NCBI GenBank assembly: GCA_036508635.1
Contig: DATCGY010000167.1
Span: 1 to 20,736, forward strand
DNA: 20,736 bases
Origin: FEN-727 sp036508635
GTDB taxonomy: Bacteria; Actinomycetota; Geothermincolia; Fen-727; Anoxymicrobiaceae
Direction: 5' to 3'
The notes beneath the pieces were generated by a model that was not told where the DNA came from, made no database searches, and was given only the letters and a program-made list of their open reading frames with translations. Shown here piece by piece: positions 1-7,806 of the stretch. Position 1 is the stretch's first letter; each line of letters opens with the position of its first letter. A program made the position numbers and the translations under genes.

Positions 1-2
1 TG

Positions 3-371
3 AGAGCCCGCGAAGAGGCGGTCGAGGAGATCTCAGACAGGGTCCCTCGCCGGCGAGGGGCGGAAAGAGTGCTCCAGCCCGTGCCCGAATCAACCGCCAG
101 GGTCCACGTTGTTGAGCCAAAGAGCTTCAACGATGCCGAGCAGATAGGCTCGAAGTTCAAGAGCGATACACCGGTCATCGTCAACCTCCAGAACATCGAC
201 CGGGAACTCGCGAAGCGGCTCATAGATTTCGTGAGCGGACTCACATACGGCCTCGACGGAGGCATTCAGCGCGTTGCCGAGATGGTGTTTCTCCTGACCC
301 CAGCAAACGTCGAGGTGTCGGCGGAAGACCGCAAGTGGATGCGCGAAAAAGGTTTCTTCAACCAATTTTAA
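3..371 (+). CDS. sepF: Cell division protein SepF (5' end outside window)
   Basis: SepF tethers FtsZ to the membrane at the division site and is the main FtsZ anchor in actinobacteria. The frame is open from the first complete codon at base 3, so the gene enters from the left and the N-terminal amphipathic helix is missing. The first ~25 visible residues are a charged E/R-rich linker. The rest is the SepF core: VVEPKSF, then VIVNLQNIDRELAKRLIDF, then a glycine-rich turn (GLTYGLDGG) and FLLTPANVEV. A GTG at 69 could start translation, but this would delete the membrane-targeting part, so a partial gene is preferred. The stop is 15 bases before the proC start, in the same frame, so the two are probably co-transcribed. 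Confidence 0.93.
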   Translation, partial: RAREEAVEEISDRVPRRRGAERVLQPVPESTARVHVVEPKSFNDAEQIGSKFKSDTPVIVNLQNIDRELAKRLIDFVSGLTYGLDGGIQRVAEMVFLLTPANVEVSAEDRKWMREKGFFNQF

Positions 372-386
372 CCCGGACGGTATAAT

Positions 387-1190
387 TTGCATGAAATCAC
401 ATTGATCGGAGCCGGAAACATGGGGTCAGCCATGCTCAATGGATGGATCCAGGCCGGCATCTTTGCACCGGACGCGGTAGTCGTGACCGATAAGGACAGC
501 GACAAGGCCGCATCCCTGGCAAAGGAATTCTCAGTTAACTATTTGGACGACAACGCGAGAGCCGCGAGTGGGGCAAAGACGGTGGTCCTCGCGGTAAAAC
601 CTCAGGATAGCGTGGTTGTGCTGGAAGAGATATCCAGCGTTCTTTCCGGTGATACAGCAGTGCTCTCGATAATAGCGGGGCTTTCGATTGCCTCAATGAG
701 GGCAAGGCTCGGGCAAGCGCCTTCAATCGTGAGGGTAATGCCCAACATGGGCGCTCAGGTCGGGGCTTCGGTCTCAGGATACGCTGTCGAGCCTGGAGAG
801 GGGTATTTCGATGCGGGGCTCCCGCGCAAGCTCCTAGAGTCCATCGGCCAGGCGGTGGAGGTCGATGAGTCGGCAATCGACCTCGTCACGGCTGTCAGCG
901 GAAGCGGCCCCGCATACTTTTTCTTGCTGACAGAAGCGCTCGAGACAGCCGCCGTACAAGAGGGCATGTCCCGGGATATTGCGAGCAAGCTTGCAAAAGA
1001 GACCCTCTGGGGCGCGGCGAAGATAATCAAGGACACGGGGCGAGATCCCGCCGAACTCAGAAAGGCCGTATCGTCCCCGGGTGGCACGACGCTTGCGGCT
1101 CTTGGAGTGTTCGACGAGGCGGGATTTACGGACCTGGTATCGAAGGCGGTTGAGGCGGCCCGAAAGAGGGCCGGGGAACTAACGCAGTAA
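387..1190 (+). CDS. proC: Pyrroline-5-carboxylate reductase
   Basis: Catalyses the last step of proline synthesis, NAD(P)H-dependent reduction of 1-pyrroline-5-carboxylate to proline, in the cytosol. The 267-residue length is normal for ProC. The N-terminus has the Rossmann dinucleotide motif GAGNMG (residues 8-13), then AVKPQ (69-73) and RVMPN (116-120). The C-terminal dimer domain has the family signature around TAVSGSGPAYFFLLTEA (168-184) and the SSPGGTT loop (229-235). TTG 387 is the only sensible start, because the frame is closed by the sepF stop 15 bases upstream and the Rossmann strand begins at once. No good Shine-Dalgarno is visible. ProC between sepF and divIVA is a recurrent arrangement near division clusters. 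Confidence 0.95.
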   Translation: MHEITLIGAGNMGSAMLNGWIQAGIFAPDAVVVTDKDSDKAASLAKEFSVNYLDDNARAASGAKTVVLAVKPQDSVVVLEEISSVLSGDTAVLSIIAGLSIASMRARLGQAPSIVRVMPNMGAQVGASVSGYAVEPGEGYFDAGLPRKLLESIGQAVEVDESAIDLVTAVSGSGPAYFFLLTEALETAAVQEGMSRDIASKLAKETLWGAAKIIKDTGRDPAELRKAVSSPGGTTLAALGVFDEAGFTDLVSKAVEAARKRAGELTQ

Positions 1191-1218
1191 CAAGAGATGA
1201 AAATGGAGGTGCGGGCTG

Positions 1219-2262
1219 ATGGCACTGACTCCCATGGACATTCACCACAAGGAGTTCAAGACCGCCCGGTTAGGTGGTTACAACGAGGAAGAGGTGGACT
1301 CGTTCCTCGACCTCGTCGCGGATGAGCTCGAGAGGTTCACCCGGGAGAACGCCGACTTGCTTCAGCAGATGGGGCAGATGAAGCAGAAGCTCGCCGAGTT
1401 CGAGGAGATGCAGTCATCACTCCATACCGCTATTCTTGCGGCCTCCAGGTCGGCGGAGATGGTCAAGGAGCAGGCCCGGCAGGAATCAGAAGCGATGATG
1501 ACCAAAGCCCAGGATGAGGCCGATTCCATGATACGCGGGGCCCAGGAGCAGGCCCGGCAGGTAAACCTCAGCACACAGAACGAGCGGCAGAAGCTCGAGA
1601 GGAGCTTCACGAGACTGAAAGACATAAGGAAGAGGTACATACAGTCGATAAAGGAACTGGCCGATTCTAACCTGGCCCAGGTCGCCGAACTCGAGGAGGC
1701 TGGCGAGCCGCCCGACTCCGACGGACAGGCTGAGCTGAAAGAGATCGCAAAAGCCGAGGCCGAGGCGGCTGAATCAATGCCTGCACGGCCCGCGACCGAA
1801 GCCAGGCCAGCGTCCACTCCAGACGTGGAAATGGCGGCGACGCAGGCTACGCCGGCTCCACCCCCGGTTATTCAACCACCCGCTCCCGACAACAGAGAGG
1901 TGATGGTAGCAGCTCAACCTCAGCGGGTTCAGACACAGGTTGCCGCACCGCCTTCGCCAAGGCCGGCCGAACTGACACCTCCTCCCGTAATTGATGGAGA
2001 CGAGTCACCGCGCGCGCAGATATTCACGTCACCACCAGCACCGCCTCCAATCGTAGCGCCGCATCCCGCAGCTGAAATAGTGGCGGCCGCACCGGAGCCT
2101 GAGTTGAGGCCCCCCAGTTCCAACCTGGTCGACGAGGTGCTTGCGGTGGACACTGCTGATGACCCGTACGGTGACATCGGCGACGAGGATCTGCCCGAGA
2201 TGAAGGAGAAGAACCGTAAGGGTCGCAAGGACAAAAAGGACAAGCACTTCTTCTGGGAATGA
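1219..2262 (+). CDS. divIVA: DivIVA/Wag31-type polar coiled-coil protein
   Basis: DivIVA proteins bind negatively curved membrane at poles and septa; in actinobacteria they organise polar growth. Residues 5-37 hold the DivIVA membrane-binding signature (PMDIHHKEFKTARLGGY, then EEVDSFLDLVADEL). A long coiled coil follows (about 35-160) with Q/E/K-rich heptads and the repeated segment GAQEQARQ/KEQARQ. Residues ~165-330 are a Pro/Ala/Glu-rich, probably disordered linker, and the last 17 residues are very basic and end HFFWE. At 347 residues it is longer than Bacillus DivIVA, the extra length being the linker. GGAGGT at 1205-1210 lies 8 bases before ATG 1219. The position after sepF and proC fits the division locus. 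Confidence 0.94.
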   Translation: MALTPMDIHHKEFKTARLGGYNEEEVDSFLDLVADELERFTRENADLLQQMGQMKQKLAEFEEMQSSLHTAILAASRSAEMVKEQARQESEAMMTKAQDEADSMIRGAQEQARQVNLSTQNERQKLERSFTRLKDIRKRYIQSIKELADSNLAQVAELEEAGEPPDSDGQAELKEIAKAEAEAAESMPARPATEARPASTPDVEMAATQATPAPPPVIQPPAPDNREVMVAAQPQRVQTQVAAPPSPRPAELTPPPVIDGDESPRAQIFTSPPAPPPIVAPHPAAEIVAAAPEPELRPPSSNLVDEVLAVDTADDPYGDIGDEDLPEMKEKNRKGRKDKKDKHFFWE

Positions 2263-2289
2263 CCCCCGGATAGAAGAGGTATGAGATGG

Positions 2290-2313
2290 CGGCCGGGCGC
2301 AGCAGCCCGGCCG
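2290..2313 (+). terminator. Perfect 9-bp GC hairpin after divIVA
   Basis: CGGCCGGGC (2290-2298) and GCCCGGCCG (2305-2313) are perfectly complementary around a 6-base loop. The tail is TATTTATATAT rather than a clean T run, so termination may be partial. It lies 27 bases after the divIVA stop and before the ribosome-binding site of the next gene. Confidence 0.6.
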
Positions 2314-2348
2314 TATTTATATATGCTTGGTTTGGAGGAAACGGAGCT

Positions 2349-2591
2349 TTGCCTGAGGATACATATAGGACAGTGAGCGTTAGAGTTACACCTGGGTCTT
2401 CGAAACCCAGGGTCGAAGAACAGTCGGACGGGACGTTCAGAGTCTATGTGTCCGCATCACCCGACAAGGGGAAGGCGAATTCCGAGATGCTTCGGTCCAT
2501 CGCAAAACACTTTGGGGTTCGCGGGAGCGCGATCACGATAATCCGCGGCCACGCGTCGCGAGTGAAGCTGCTCAGGATCGACGCGTATTGA
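2349..2591 (+). CDS. DUF167 / YggU family small protein
   Basis: A conserved small protein of unknown biochemical role. DUF167 members are single-domain proteins of about 75-100 residues, often next to sepF-proC-divIVA. Hallmarks seen are SVRVTPGSSKPRV, then VYVSASPDKGKANSEMLRSIAKHFGV and the C-terminal IRGHASRVKLLRI. TTG 2349 is chosen, giving 80 residues, because GGAGGAA (2334-2340) sits 8 bases upstream. The longer reading from ATG 2286 would translate through the 2290-2313 hairpin and add an N-terminus foreign to the family. It may be read through from the divIVA operon. Confidence 0.85.
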   Translation: MPEDTYRTVSVRVTPGSSKPRVEEQSDGTFRVYVSASPDKGKANSEMLRSIAKHFGVRGSAITIIRGHASRVKLLRIDAY

Positions 2592-2610
2592 GAAGTTGAG
2601 GAGTCGTTGC

Positions 2611-2639
2611 TTGTATTGCTATGCGCCAGTGACTATACT
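2611..2639 (+). promoter_or_regulatory. Probable promoter of thpR-recA-recX
   Basis: TTGTAT (2611-2616) and TATACT (2634-2639) are separated by 17 bases. A start point about seven bases after the -10 box would fall on or next to the thpR ATG (2646 or 2649), so the message may be leaderless or nearly so. This is an inference from spacing. Confidence 0.5.
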
Positions 2640-2645
2640 TGAGGC

Positions 2646-3245
2646 ATGATGAGCGGCAACGGCGCACAGAGGCGCAGGCTCTTTACGGGGATAACACTGA
2701 CACCCGAAATCCGTCGGTTCGTCGCAGGGATATCCGAGCAACTCTCCACGACGATCGCAGATGTCAGCTGGGTGCCTCCCGAGAACCTCCACGTGACGCT
2801 CAAGTTCCTCGGCGGCTGTGACCATGACCAGGCCTCCGCGATCGTTGAAGCGATGCACAATGCCGCAGAGCACCTCCCGGTCCGGCTGCAGGTCGGAGGT
2901 GTTGGTGCTTTTCCGTCCCAGCGGTCTGCTAGAGTTCTATGGGTAGGAGCCACCGACCTCGAGGAATGTATCGTGAAGGTCTACAATGTCCTCGACAAAG
3001 GAGCCGAGAAATGCGGTTTCCAAAGAGAAAACCGACGGTACACTCCGCACGTGACGATCGGCCGTTCCCGGAAGAAGGCGGTCAGCCTCCCGCCTGACAT
3101 AGAAGAGAGTTTCACCGAGAAGCTTGCGATGCAGGCATCTGAGATAGTGCTCTTTGAGAGCGTCCTGAAAAGCACCGGCGCCGAGTACAAAATAGTTGAA
3201 ACCGTTGGGACACCCGACCTGCGGGCCACTAACGAGAAAGGGTGA
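2646..3245 (+). CDS. thpR: RNA 2',3'-cyclic phosphodiesterase (2H family)
   Basis: ThpR/LigT enzymes open 2',3'-cyclic phosphates on RNA ends. The 199-residue protein has the two HxTx motifs of the 2H phosphoesterase fold: HVTL (residues 49-52, in NLHVTLKFLG) and HVTI (135-138, in YTPHVTIGR). The start RRLFTGITL fits the family. ATG 2646 is followed by ATG 2649 and either may be used. GAGG lies only a base or so upstream, consistent with weak Shine-Dalgarno use. The stop overlaps the recA start by three bases (GTGA), implying translational coupling, so RNA-end processing is expressed with recombinational repair here. Confidence 0.92.
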   Translation: MMSGNGAQRRRLFTGITLTPEIRRFVAGISEQLSTTIADVSWVPPENLHVTLKFLGGCDHDQASAIVEAMHNAAEHLPVRLQVGGVGAFPSQRSARVLWVGATDLEECIVKVYNVLDKGAEKCGFQRENRRYTPHVTIGRSRKKAVSLPPDIEESFTEKLAMQASEIVLFESVLKSTGAEYKIVETVGTPDLRATNEKG

Positions 3246-4363
3246 GGATCTTGGAGAAAGACAAATCACTTGAAATGGCGCTCATGCAGATAGAACGCCA
3301 GTTCGGCCGCGGGTCGATAATGAAACTTGGGGCGGAGGCCGACCGTATGGCGGTCGAGGTGATTCCCACCGGGTCGCTTTCCCTCGACATAGCACTCGGT
3401 GTCGGAGGGGTACCAAAGGGACGCGTTATCGAGATCTTCGGCCCTGAATCCAGCGGCAAGACCACCGTTGCGCTCCACATGATCGCCGAGGCACAGAGGA
3501 GGGGTGGGGTTGGCGCTTTCATCGACGCTGAGAACGCTCTCGACCCGCAATACTCACAGGCGCTTGGTGTAAATATAGACGAGCTGCTCATCAGCCAGCC
3601 TGATACCGGCGAGCAGGCCCTCGAGATAACAGAGGTGCTGGTTCGCAGCGCGGCCGTCGACATCATTGTCATCGACTCTGTCGCGGCCCTTGTGCCGCGC
3701 GCGGAGATCGAGGGTGACATCGGTGACTCCCACGTGGGGCTCCAGGCGCGATTGATGTCCCAGGCTCTGCGAAAGCTCTCAAACGCCATCAACAGGTCCA
3801 ACACGATAGCCATCTTCATCAACCAGCTACGCGAAAAGATCGGCGTGATGTTCGGCAACCCTGAGGTAACTCCTGGAGGAAGGGCGCTCAAGTTTTATTC
3901 GTCGGTTCGTATCGACCTACGCAAGATAGACAGCATCAAGAAAGGCACGGAAATGGTCGGCAACCGTGTCCGCGCCAGAGTGGTCAAGAACAAGGTCGCG
4001 CCCCCGTTCAAGAACGCTGAGTTCGATATCATGTACGGGCAGGGCATTTCGCGTGAGGGAGATATCCTCGACCTCGGTGTGACTTACGAAATCGTAAAGA
4101 AGAGCGGGGCATGGTACATGTTCGAGGAGGATCAGCTCGGGCAAGGGCGTGAGAACGCCAAGACGTTCCTGAGTGAGCACGCCGATATCTCCAACACTGT
4201 CGAGGGCCTGATCCGTGAGGAGGCCGGGCTCAAGGGGGCTCGTGACACCGCGGCGGACGACAAACCGGAAAACGGGCGGAGCGATAAGGCTGTCAACAAT
4301 GTCACTCCAGTTGAAAAACCGGCCAGAAAGACTAAGGCCGGAGGCAAGAATGGAGCAACCTGA
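3242..4363 (+). CDS. recA: Recombinase RecA
   Basis: RecA forms filaments on single-stranded DNA, drives strand exchange and promotes LexA self-cleavage. Residues run: N-terminal helix LEMALMQIERQFGRGSIM; Walker A GPESSGKTT (67-75); catalytic Glu 97 (FIDAENALDP, where most RecAs have AEHALDP); Walker B IIVIDS (141-146); NQLREKIG (194-201); and loop L2 from GVMFGNPEVTPGG. The Lys-rich C-terminal tail is longer than usual, giving 373 residues. GTG 3242 overlaps the thpR stop; TTG 3251 is a close alternative and also fits the family. No LexA box was recognised by eye. Confidence 0.98.
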   Translation: MRILEKDKSLEMALMQIERQFGRGSIMKLGAEADRMAVEVIPTGSLSLDIALGVGGVPKGRVIEIFGPESSGKTTVALHMIAEAQRRGGVGAFIDAENALDPQYSQALGVNIDELLISQPDTGEQALEITEVLVRSAAVDIIVIDSVAALVPRAEIEGDIGDSHVGLQARLMSQALRKLSNAINRSNTIAIFINQLREKIGVMFGNPEVTPGGRALKFYSSVRIDLRKIDSIKKGTEMVGNRVRARVVKNKVAPPFKNAEFDIMYGQGISREGDILDLGVTYEIVKKSGAWYMFEEDQLGQGRENAKTFLSEHADISNTVEGLIREEAGLKGARDTAADDKPENGRSDKAVNNVTPVEKPARKTKAGGKNGAT

Positions 4364-4871
4364 GAACCACAACACAGGCGTCAACCAAGATACTGCCGGG
4401 ATCGCGCTCGAAAAGGCGCTCCGATTCATCGAGTACAGGCCTCGCAGCTCCAGAGAGGTCGAGGAGAGGCTGCGCAGGTGGGGCTACGCGCCTTCAATAA
4501 GAGGATCAGTCGTGTCTCACCTCGAGAGTTGTGGCATTCTCGATGATAGAGAATTTGCCAGGGTTTTCATGGGCGAGATGCTCAGGAAAGGTTATGGTCA
4601 GCAGCGAATATTTAATTCACTGCTAGCCAAGAGGATAGACCGGGAGTTGGTCGACACGGTGATGCTGGACTACCCCCACGATGACGAGCTCGAGCGAGCG
4701 ACCAAGCTGGCCGGGGCCTATGCTTCGAGATTCTCCGGGGTTGAGTCCGCGGCCGCGATAAAGAAAATCGTTGGATATTTGACAAGGCGCGGTTATGCGA
4801 ATGGTATTGCATTTGAAGCGGCACGAATGACACGTTCTGTTGACACTCAAATAAGCCCGGAATTAGAATAA
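4350..4871 (+). CDS. recX: Regulatory protein RecX
   Basis: RecX binds RecA filaments and limits their activity. The 173-residue protein shows RecX three-helix repeats: ALRFIEYRPRSSREVEERL near residues 20-40, then GILDDREFARVFMGEMLRKGYG, then TRRGYANGIAFEAAR at the C-terminus. ATG 4350 is chosen because GGAGG (4340-4344) lies just upstream. The frame stays open further 5' inside recA, but that sequence is out-of-frame recA and has no RecX similarity. The gene overlaps the end of recA by 14 bases, the usual coupled recA-recX arrangement. About 110 bases of AT-richer non-coding DNA follow. Confidence 0.92.
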   Translation: MEQPENHNTGVNQDTAGIALEKALRFIEYRPRSSREVEERLRRWGYAPSIRGSVVSHLESCGILDDREFARVFMGEMLRKGYGQQRIFNSLLAKRIDRELVDTVMLDYPHDDELERATKLAGAYASRFSGVESAAAIKKIVGYLTRRGYANGIAFEAARMTRSVDTQISPELE

Positions 4872-5006
4872 ACTCGGGAAGATAACGTACTGGCGTATGA
4901 GAATTTGAGATATACAAGGCATAAATCTTCAGATCTAAAAGAAGGCTCAATGCGGTTGGGCTATTGCCAATAGGCAACTTTGCCTGATGGAGCCACTTGT
5001 ATAAAA
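4872..5006 (+). promoter_or_regulatory. AT-richer gap upstream of rny
   Basis: No gene was found. The stretch is visibly AT-richer than its surroundings. It holds a small hairpin TTGCC-AATA-GGCAA (4964-4977), whose right half can also pair with TGCC just downstream, and a -10-like TATAAA (5000-5005) right before the rny palindrome. No convincing -35 box was seen. It probably carries the rny promoter. Confidence 0.4.
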
Positions 5007-5028
5007 GCGCCGAGCGTTAGCTCGGCGC
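5007..5028 (+). terminator. Perfect 9-bp palindrome in the rny 5' region
   Basis: GCGCCGAGC (5007-5015), loop GTTA, GCTCGGCGC (5020-5028). It has AAAA on the left and GTTTA on the right, so it could act as a weak terminator on either strand, as the recX terminator or as a 5' element of the rny message. It ends 10 bases before the rny ribosome-binding site. Confidence 0.55.
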
Positions 5029-5054
5029 GTTTACATAGAAGGGGGGTTTTTACG

Positions 5055-6587
5055 ATTATCTCAGCAGTAGTCGGGGTGTTGGCTGTTCTTGTAGGTATGG
5101 CGGTAGGATTTCTGGCAAGGAAATACATCGCGGAGGGCAGAGTAGCAACTGCGGAGGCAAGTGGAAAGAAGATAGTCAGTGACGCTGAAAGAGAAGCAGA
5201 AAACATTAAGCGTGAAGCTCAGGTTGAGTCCAAGGATACTATACATACGATGAGAGCTGATGCCGAGCGCGAGCTAAAGAGTCGCCGTAGCGACATGCAG
5301 AGGCTCGAGCGAAGGCTGATGCAGAGAGAAGAGACGTTCGAGGCAAAAGAGTCCGAGATCGACAAGCGCGATAAGCGGATAGCCTCATGGGAGGAGCACC
5401 TCAAGTCTCAGGAATCAAAACTGATGAAAGCCGCCTCGGAACAGAAGCGGCTTCTCGAGAAAGTCGCGCGGATGACGACCCAGGAAGCCAAAGACTACCT
5501 GTTCCAGAACGTTACTGACGAAGTAAAGAGAGAGAGCGCGCTCTTTATCAAAGAAGAAGAAGCCAAGGCCAGGGAAGAGGCAGAAAAGCGCGCGCGCAAG
5601 ATCATTTCGCTCGCCATTCAGAGATGTGCTTCTGAGCACGTTGCTGAGACGACCGTATCCGTGGTGCCGCTGCCCAACGATGAGATGAAGGGAAGGATCA
5701 TCGGCAGAGAGGGCCGCAACATCAGGACCTTTGAAAACCTGACTGGAATAAACCTTATTATCGATGACACACCCGAGGCGGTAATACTCTCAAGCTTCGA
5801 TCCCGTAAGGCGCGAGATCGCCAGGTTGACGCTCGAGAAGCTGATCAGCGACGGCCGCATCCAGCCTGCAAGGATCGAAGAGATGTACGAAAAATCCAAG
5901 GCTGAAGTCGAAAACGAGATAAGGGAAGCCGGCGAAGAGGCTGCTTTCGAGGTGGGGATACACAACCTCAACAAGGAGCTTGTAAGGGCGCTTGGACGTC
6001 TTAAATACCGCACGTCTTACGGGCAGAACGTTCTCATGCACGCGCTCGAGGTCGCCCATCTTTCAGGCATTATGGCGGCCGAGCTGGGGCTCGAGCCCAA
6101 GTTGCCCAAGCGGGCCGGTCTGCTTCATGACATAGGCAAAGCGATCGACCACGAGGTCGAAGGCTCACACGCGCTGATCGGCGCAGAGCTCGCCAAGCGG
6201 CTTGGCGAGGGCAACCTGATCTCGCACGCCATCGAAGCGCATCACGGAGAGGTCGAGATAAAGACGATCGAAGCGGTACTGGTTCAGGCCGCGGACGCCA
6301 TCTCGGCGGCAAGGCCTGGAGCCCGTCGCGAGACGCTTGAGAGCTACATCAAGAGGCTGGAAAAACTCGAGACCCTTGCTGATTCGTTCGACGGCGTCGA
6401 AAAAGCATATGCGATGCAGGCAGGCCGCGAGATCCGTATAGTGGTCCAGTCAGACTCGGTCGATGACCTTGGCAGTGCAACGCTTGCTCGCGACATCGCC
6501 AAGGAGGTCGAGGATCAACTCGACTATCCCGGACAGATCAAGATAACCGTGATCCGAGAGACCAGGGTTGTCGAGTACGCCAAGTAG
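5055..6587 (+). CDS. rny: Ribonuclease Y, probable AUU start
   Basis: RNase Y is a membrane-anchored endoribonuclease that starts mRNA decay. From 5055 the product is 510 residues, close to the usual ~520: a membrane segment at once (ISAVVGVLAVLVGMAVGFL), a long charged coiled coil (about 30-200), a KH domain with GRIIGREGRNIR (213-224) and an HD domain with MHALEVAHLSG and LLHDIGKA (His358-Asp359). No ATG, GTG or TTG fits well. TTG 4980 would put the palindrome and extra residues before the membrane helix and lacks a ribosome site. GTG 5076 and ATG 5097 cut into the helix. AAGGGGGG (5039-5046) is correctly spaced for ATT 5055. Family certain; start uncertain. Confidence 0.93.
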   Translation: MISAVVGVLAVLVGMAVGFLARKYIAEGRVATAEASGKKIVSDAEREAENIKREAQVESKDTIHTMRADAERELKSRRSDMQRLERRLMQREETFEAKESEIDKRDKRIASWEEHLKSQESKLMKAASEQKRLLEKVARMTTQEAKDYLFQNVTDEVKRESALFIKEEEAKAREEAEKRARKIISLAIQRCASEHVAETTVSVVPLPNDEMKGRIIGREGRNIRTFENLTGINLIIDDTPEAVILSSFDPVRREIARLTLEKLISDGRIQPARIEEMYEKSKAEVENEIREAGEEAAFEVGIHNLNKELVRALGRLKYRTSYGQNVLMHALEVAHLSGIMAAELGLEPKLPKRAGLLHDIGKAIDHEVEGSHALIGAELAKRLGEGNLISHAIEAHHGEVEIKTIEAVLVQAADAISAARPGARRETLESYIKRLEKLETLADSFDGVEKAYAMQAGREIRIVVQSDSVDDLGSATLARDIAKEVEDQLDYPGQIKITVIRETRVVEYAK

Positions 6588-6663
6588 GGTGAGGCGGCTG
6601 CGGCAATTGTTGTCACGCTGGCTTCACCTAAGGCTGTTCCAGCCGAAGCGGTACGAGTAGGCA

Positions 6664-7779
6664 ATGGATGAACCCAATCCCGGCGGGGACCGGCAGCTAA
6701 TCGATTTCGTCTCAAGCATCACCGGTGCGGCGCGACTGCGCATCGAGGAGAACCTGCCGCATGGCTTCGTTCGTCTCAAGGTTGCGGAGGCTGAGCGGCG
6801 CCAGGCACAGCACGACATCCGCTCCGTTGAGGACGCGGTCACGGAACTCGTGCGAAACTCCCGTGACGCCGGTGCCGGAAAGATTCTTGTCGGCTTCCAG
6901 AAGGAACATGGTCGGTTCAGGCGGATTACCGTGCTCGATGACGGCGGAGGCATCCCGGAAGACATGCACCAACTCGTGTTCGAGCCGAGGGTCACATCGA
7001 AGAGCGAGGATTTCGAGGAGGACCGCTACGGGGTTCATGGTCGTGGGATGGCGCTTTTCTCCATCCGGTCCAGGGCCGAAAGAGCGGGGATAGCCTCTTC
7101 CGTGACCGGCCTTGGCACGGTGATCAATCTCAACTTCGATACCGAGAAGGTGCCCGAGAGGTCAGACCAGGCCACGCTTCCACGGCTCGAATCGATCGAC
7201 GGAGTCGAGGATGTAGGTCCGGGGCCCCACAACGTAGCTCGGATCTTGCTTGAGATGTCTGTTGATACCCCCGAGGTCGATTTCTACATAGGGTCTTTTG
7301 CCGAAGTGCTAGCGACCGTAAGGGATCTCGCCTGTAAAGGTTCAGGAGCCAACGCCGCAATATGGTCCGGAGTCTCGTGCATGGATGATGCGCGGGTGCT
7401 TGCTGAGGCTTCAGCCAATACGCTTGGTCTTCCTTTGTCCGAGCGCAATGCTTACAGGGTTCTCGGAGGGGAGATAGCGCCGCTCGAACCCATCCTTCGC
7501 CTGGCACGTACGGCGGCCGCAATCGAACCTTTCGATACGGAGCAGTCCGATGAAATCGAGACCCCTCGGGCAAAGCCGCGCGCCTCTTACTCGCGCAATC
7601 CTCTTCGAAAGCTCGGGAAAGGCGACATGGACGAGATTGCGGCCGGCGCATCGGAAGTAGTCGAGAAGGTCGTCGAGAGATACTATCTCAAGACTTCCGG
7701 CCTGCCGCGGGTCAGGAAGGGGAGAGGCAAGATCGTCATTTCTTTCTACGTCAGCGGCGAGGACGGTGAGGAGCAATGA
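6664..7779 (+). CDS. GHKL-fold ATP-binding protein without kinase core
   Basis: The first ~160 residues form a GHKL ATPase domain. The N box is DAVTELVRNSRDAGA (Glu61, Asn65), the G1 box is VLDDGGGIP (90-98), FEPRVTSK follows at 107-113, and the G2 box is YGVHGRGMALFSIRS (122-136). There is no histidine phosphoacceptor, sensor domain or membrane segment, so it is not a normal sensor kinase. The FEPRVTSK/HGRGMAL pattern resembles stand-alone HATPase_c_3 proteins and the MutL/Hsp90 side of the superfamily. The C-terminal half (160-371) is not recognised and ends in a basic strand region, GRGKIVISFYV. It lies 76 bases after rny with a weak ribosome site. Function unknown. Confidence 0.75.
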   Translation: MDEPNPGGDRQLIDFVSSITGAARLRIEENLPHGFVRLKVAEAERRQAQHDIRSVEDAVTELVRNSRDAGAGKILVGFQKEHGRFRRITVLDDGGGIPEDMHQLVFEPRVTSKSEDFEEDRYGVHGRGMALFSIRSRAERAGIASSVTGLGTVINLNFDTEKVPERSDQATLPRLESIDGVEDVGPGPHNVARILLEMSVDTPEVDFYIGSFAEVLATVRDLACKGSGANAAIWSGVSCMDDARVLAEASANTLGLPLSERNAYRVLGGEIAPLEPILRLARTAAAIEPFDTEQSDEIETPRAKPRASYSRNPLRKLGKGDMDEIAAGASEVVEKVVERYYLKTSGLPRVRKGRGKIVISFYVSGEDGEEQ

Positions 7780-7806
7780 GTTCGGACCCGGAGACGGGGT
7801 GACATT

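Noticed and set aside
381..386. TATAAT immediately before the proC start codon
   Set aside because: A transcript from it would begin downstream of TTG 387, and there is no -35 box, so it is probably chance.
90..392. Reverse-strand open frame opposite sepF
   Set aside because: It mirrors the coding frame of a clear SepF domain and has no recognisable motifs. All other long reverse-strand frames in the window were rejected for the same reason.
1489..1560. Near-repeat GAGCAGGCCCGGCAG in divIVA
   Set aside because: This is the normal internal repetition of coiled-coil heptads, not a mobile or regulatory repeat.
4215..4349. Longer N-terminus for recX inside recA
   Set aside because: It is recA sequence read in another frame. 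The first start with a ribosome site and RecX similarity is ATG 4350.
4777..4782. TTGACA inside recX
   Set aside because: It lies in coding sequence, with no proper -10 box at 16-18 bases.
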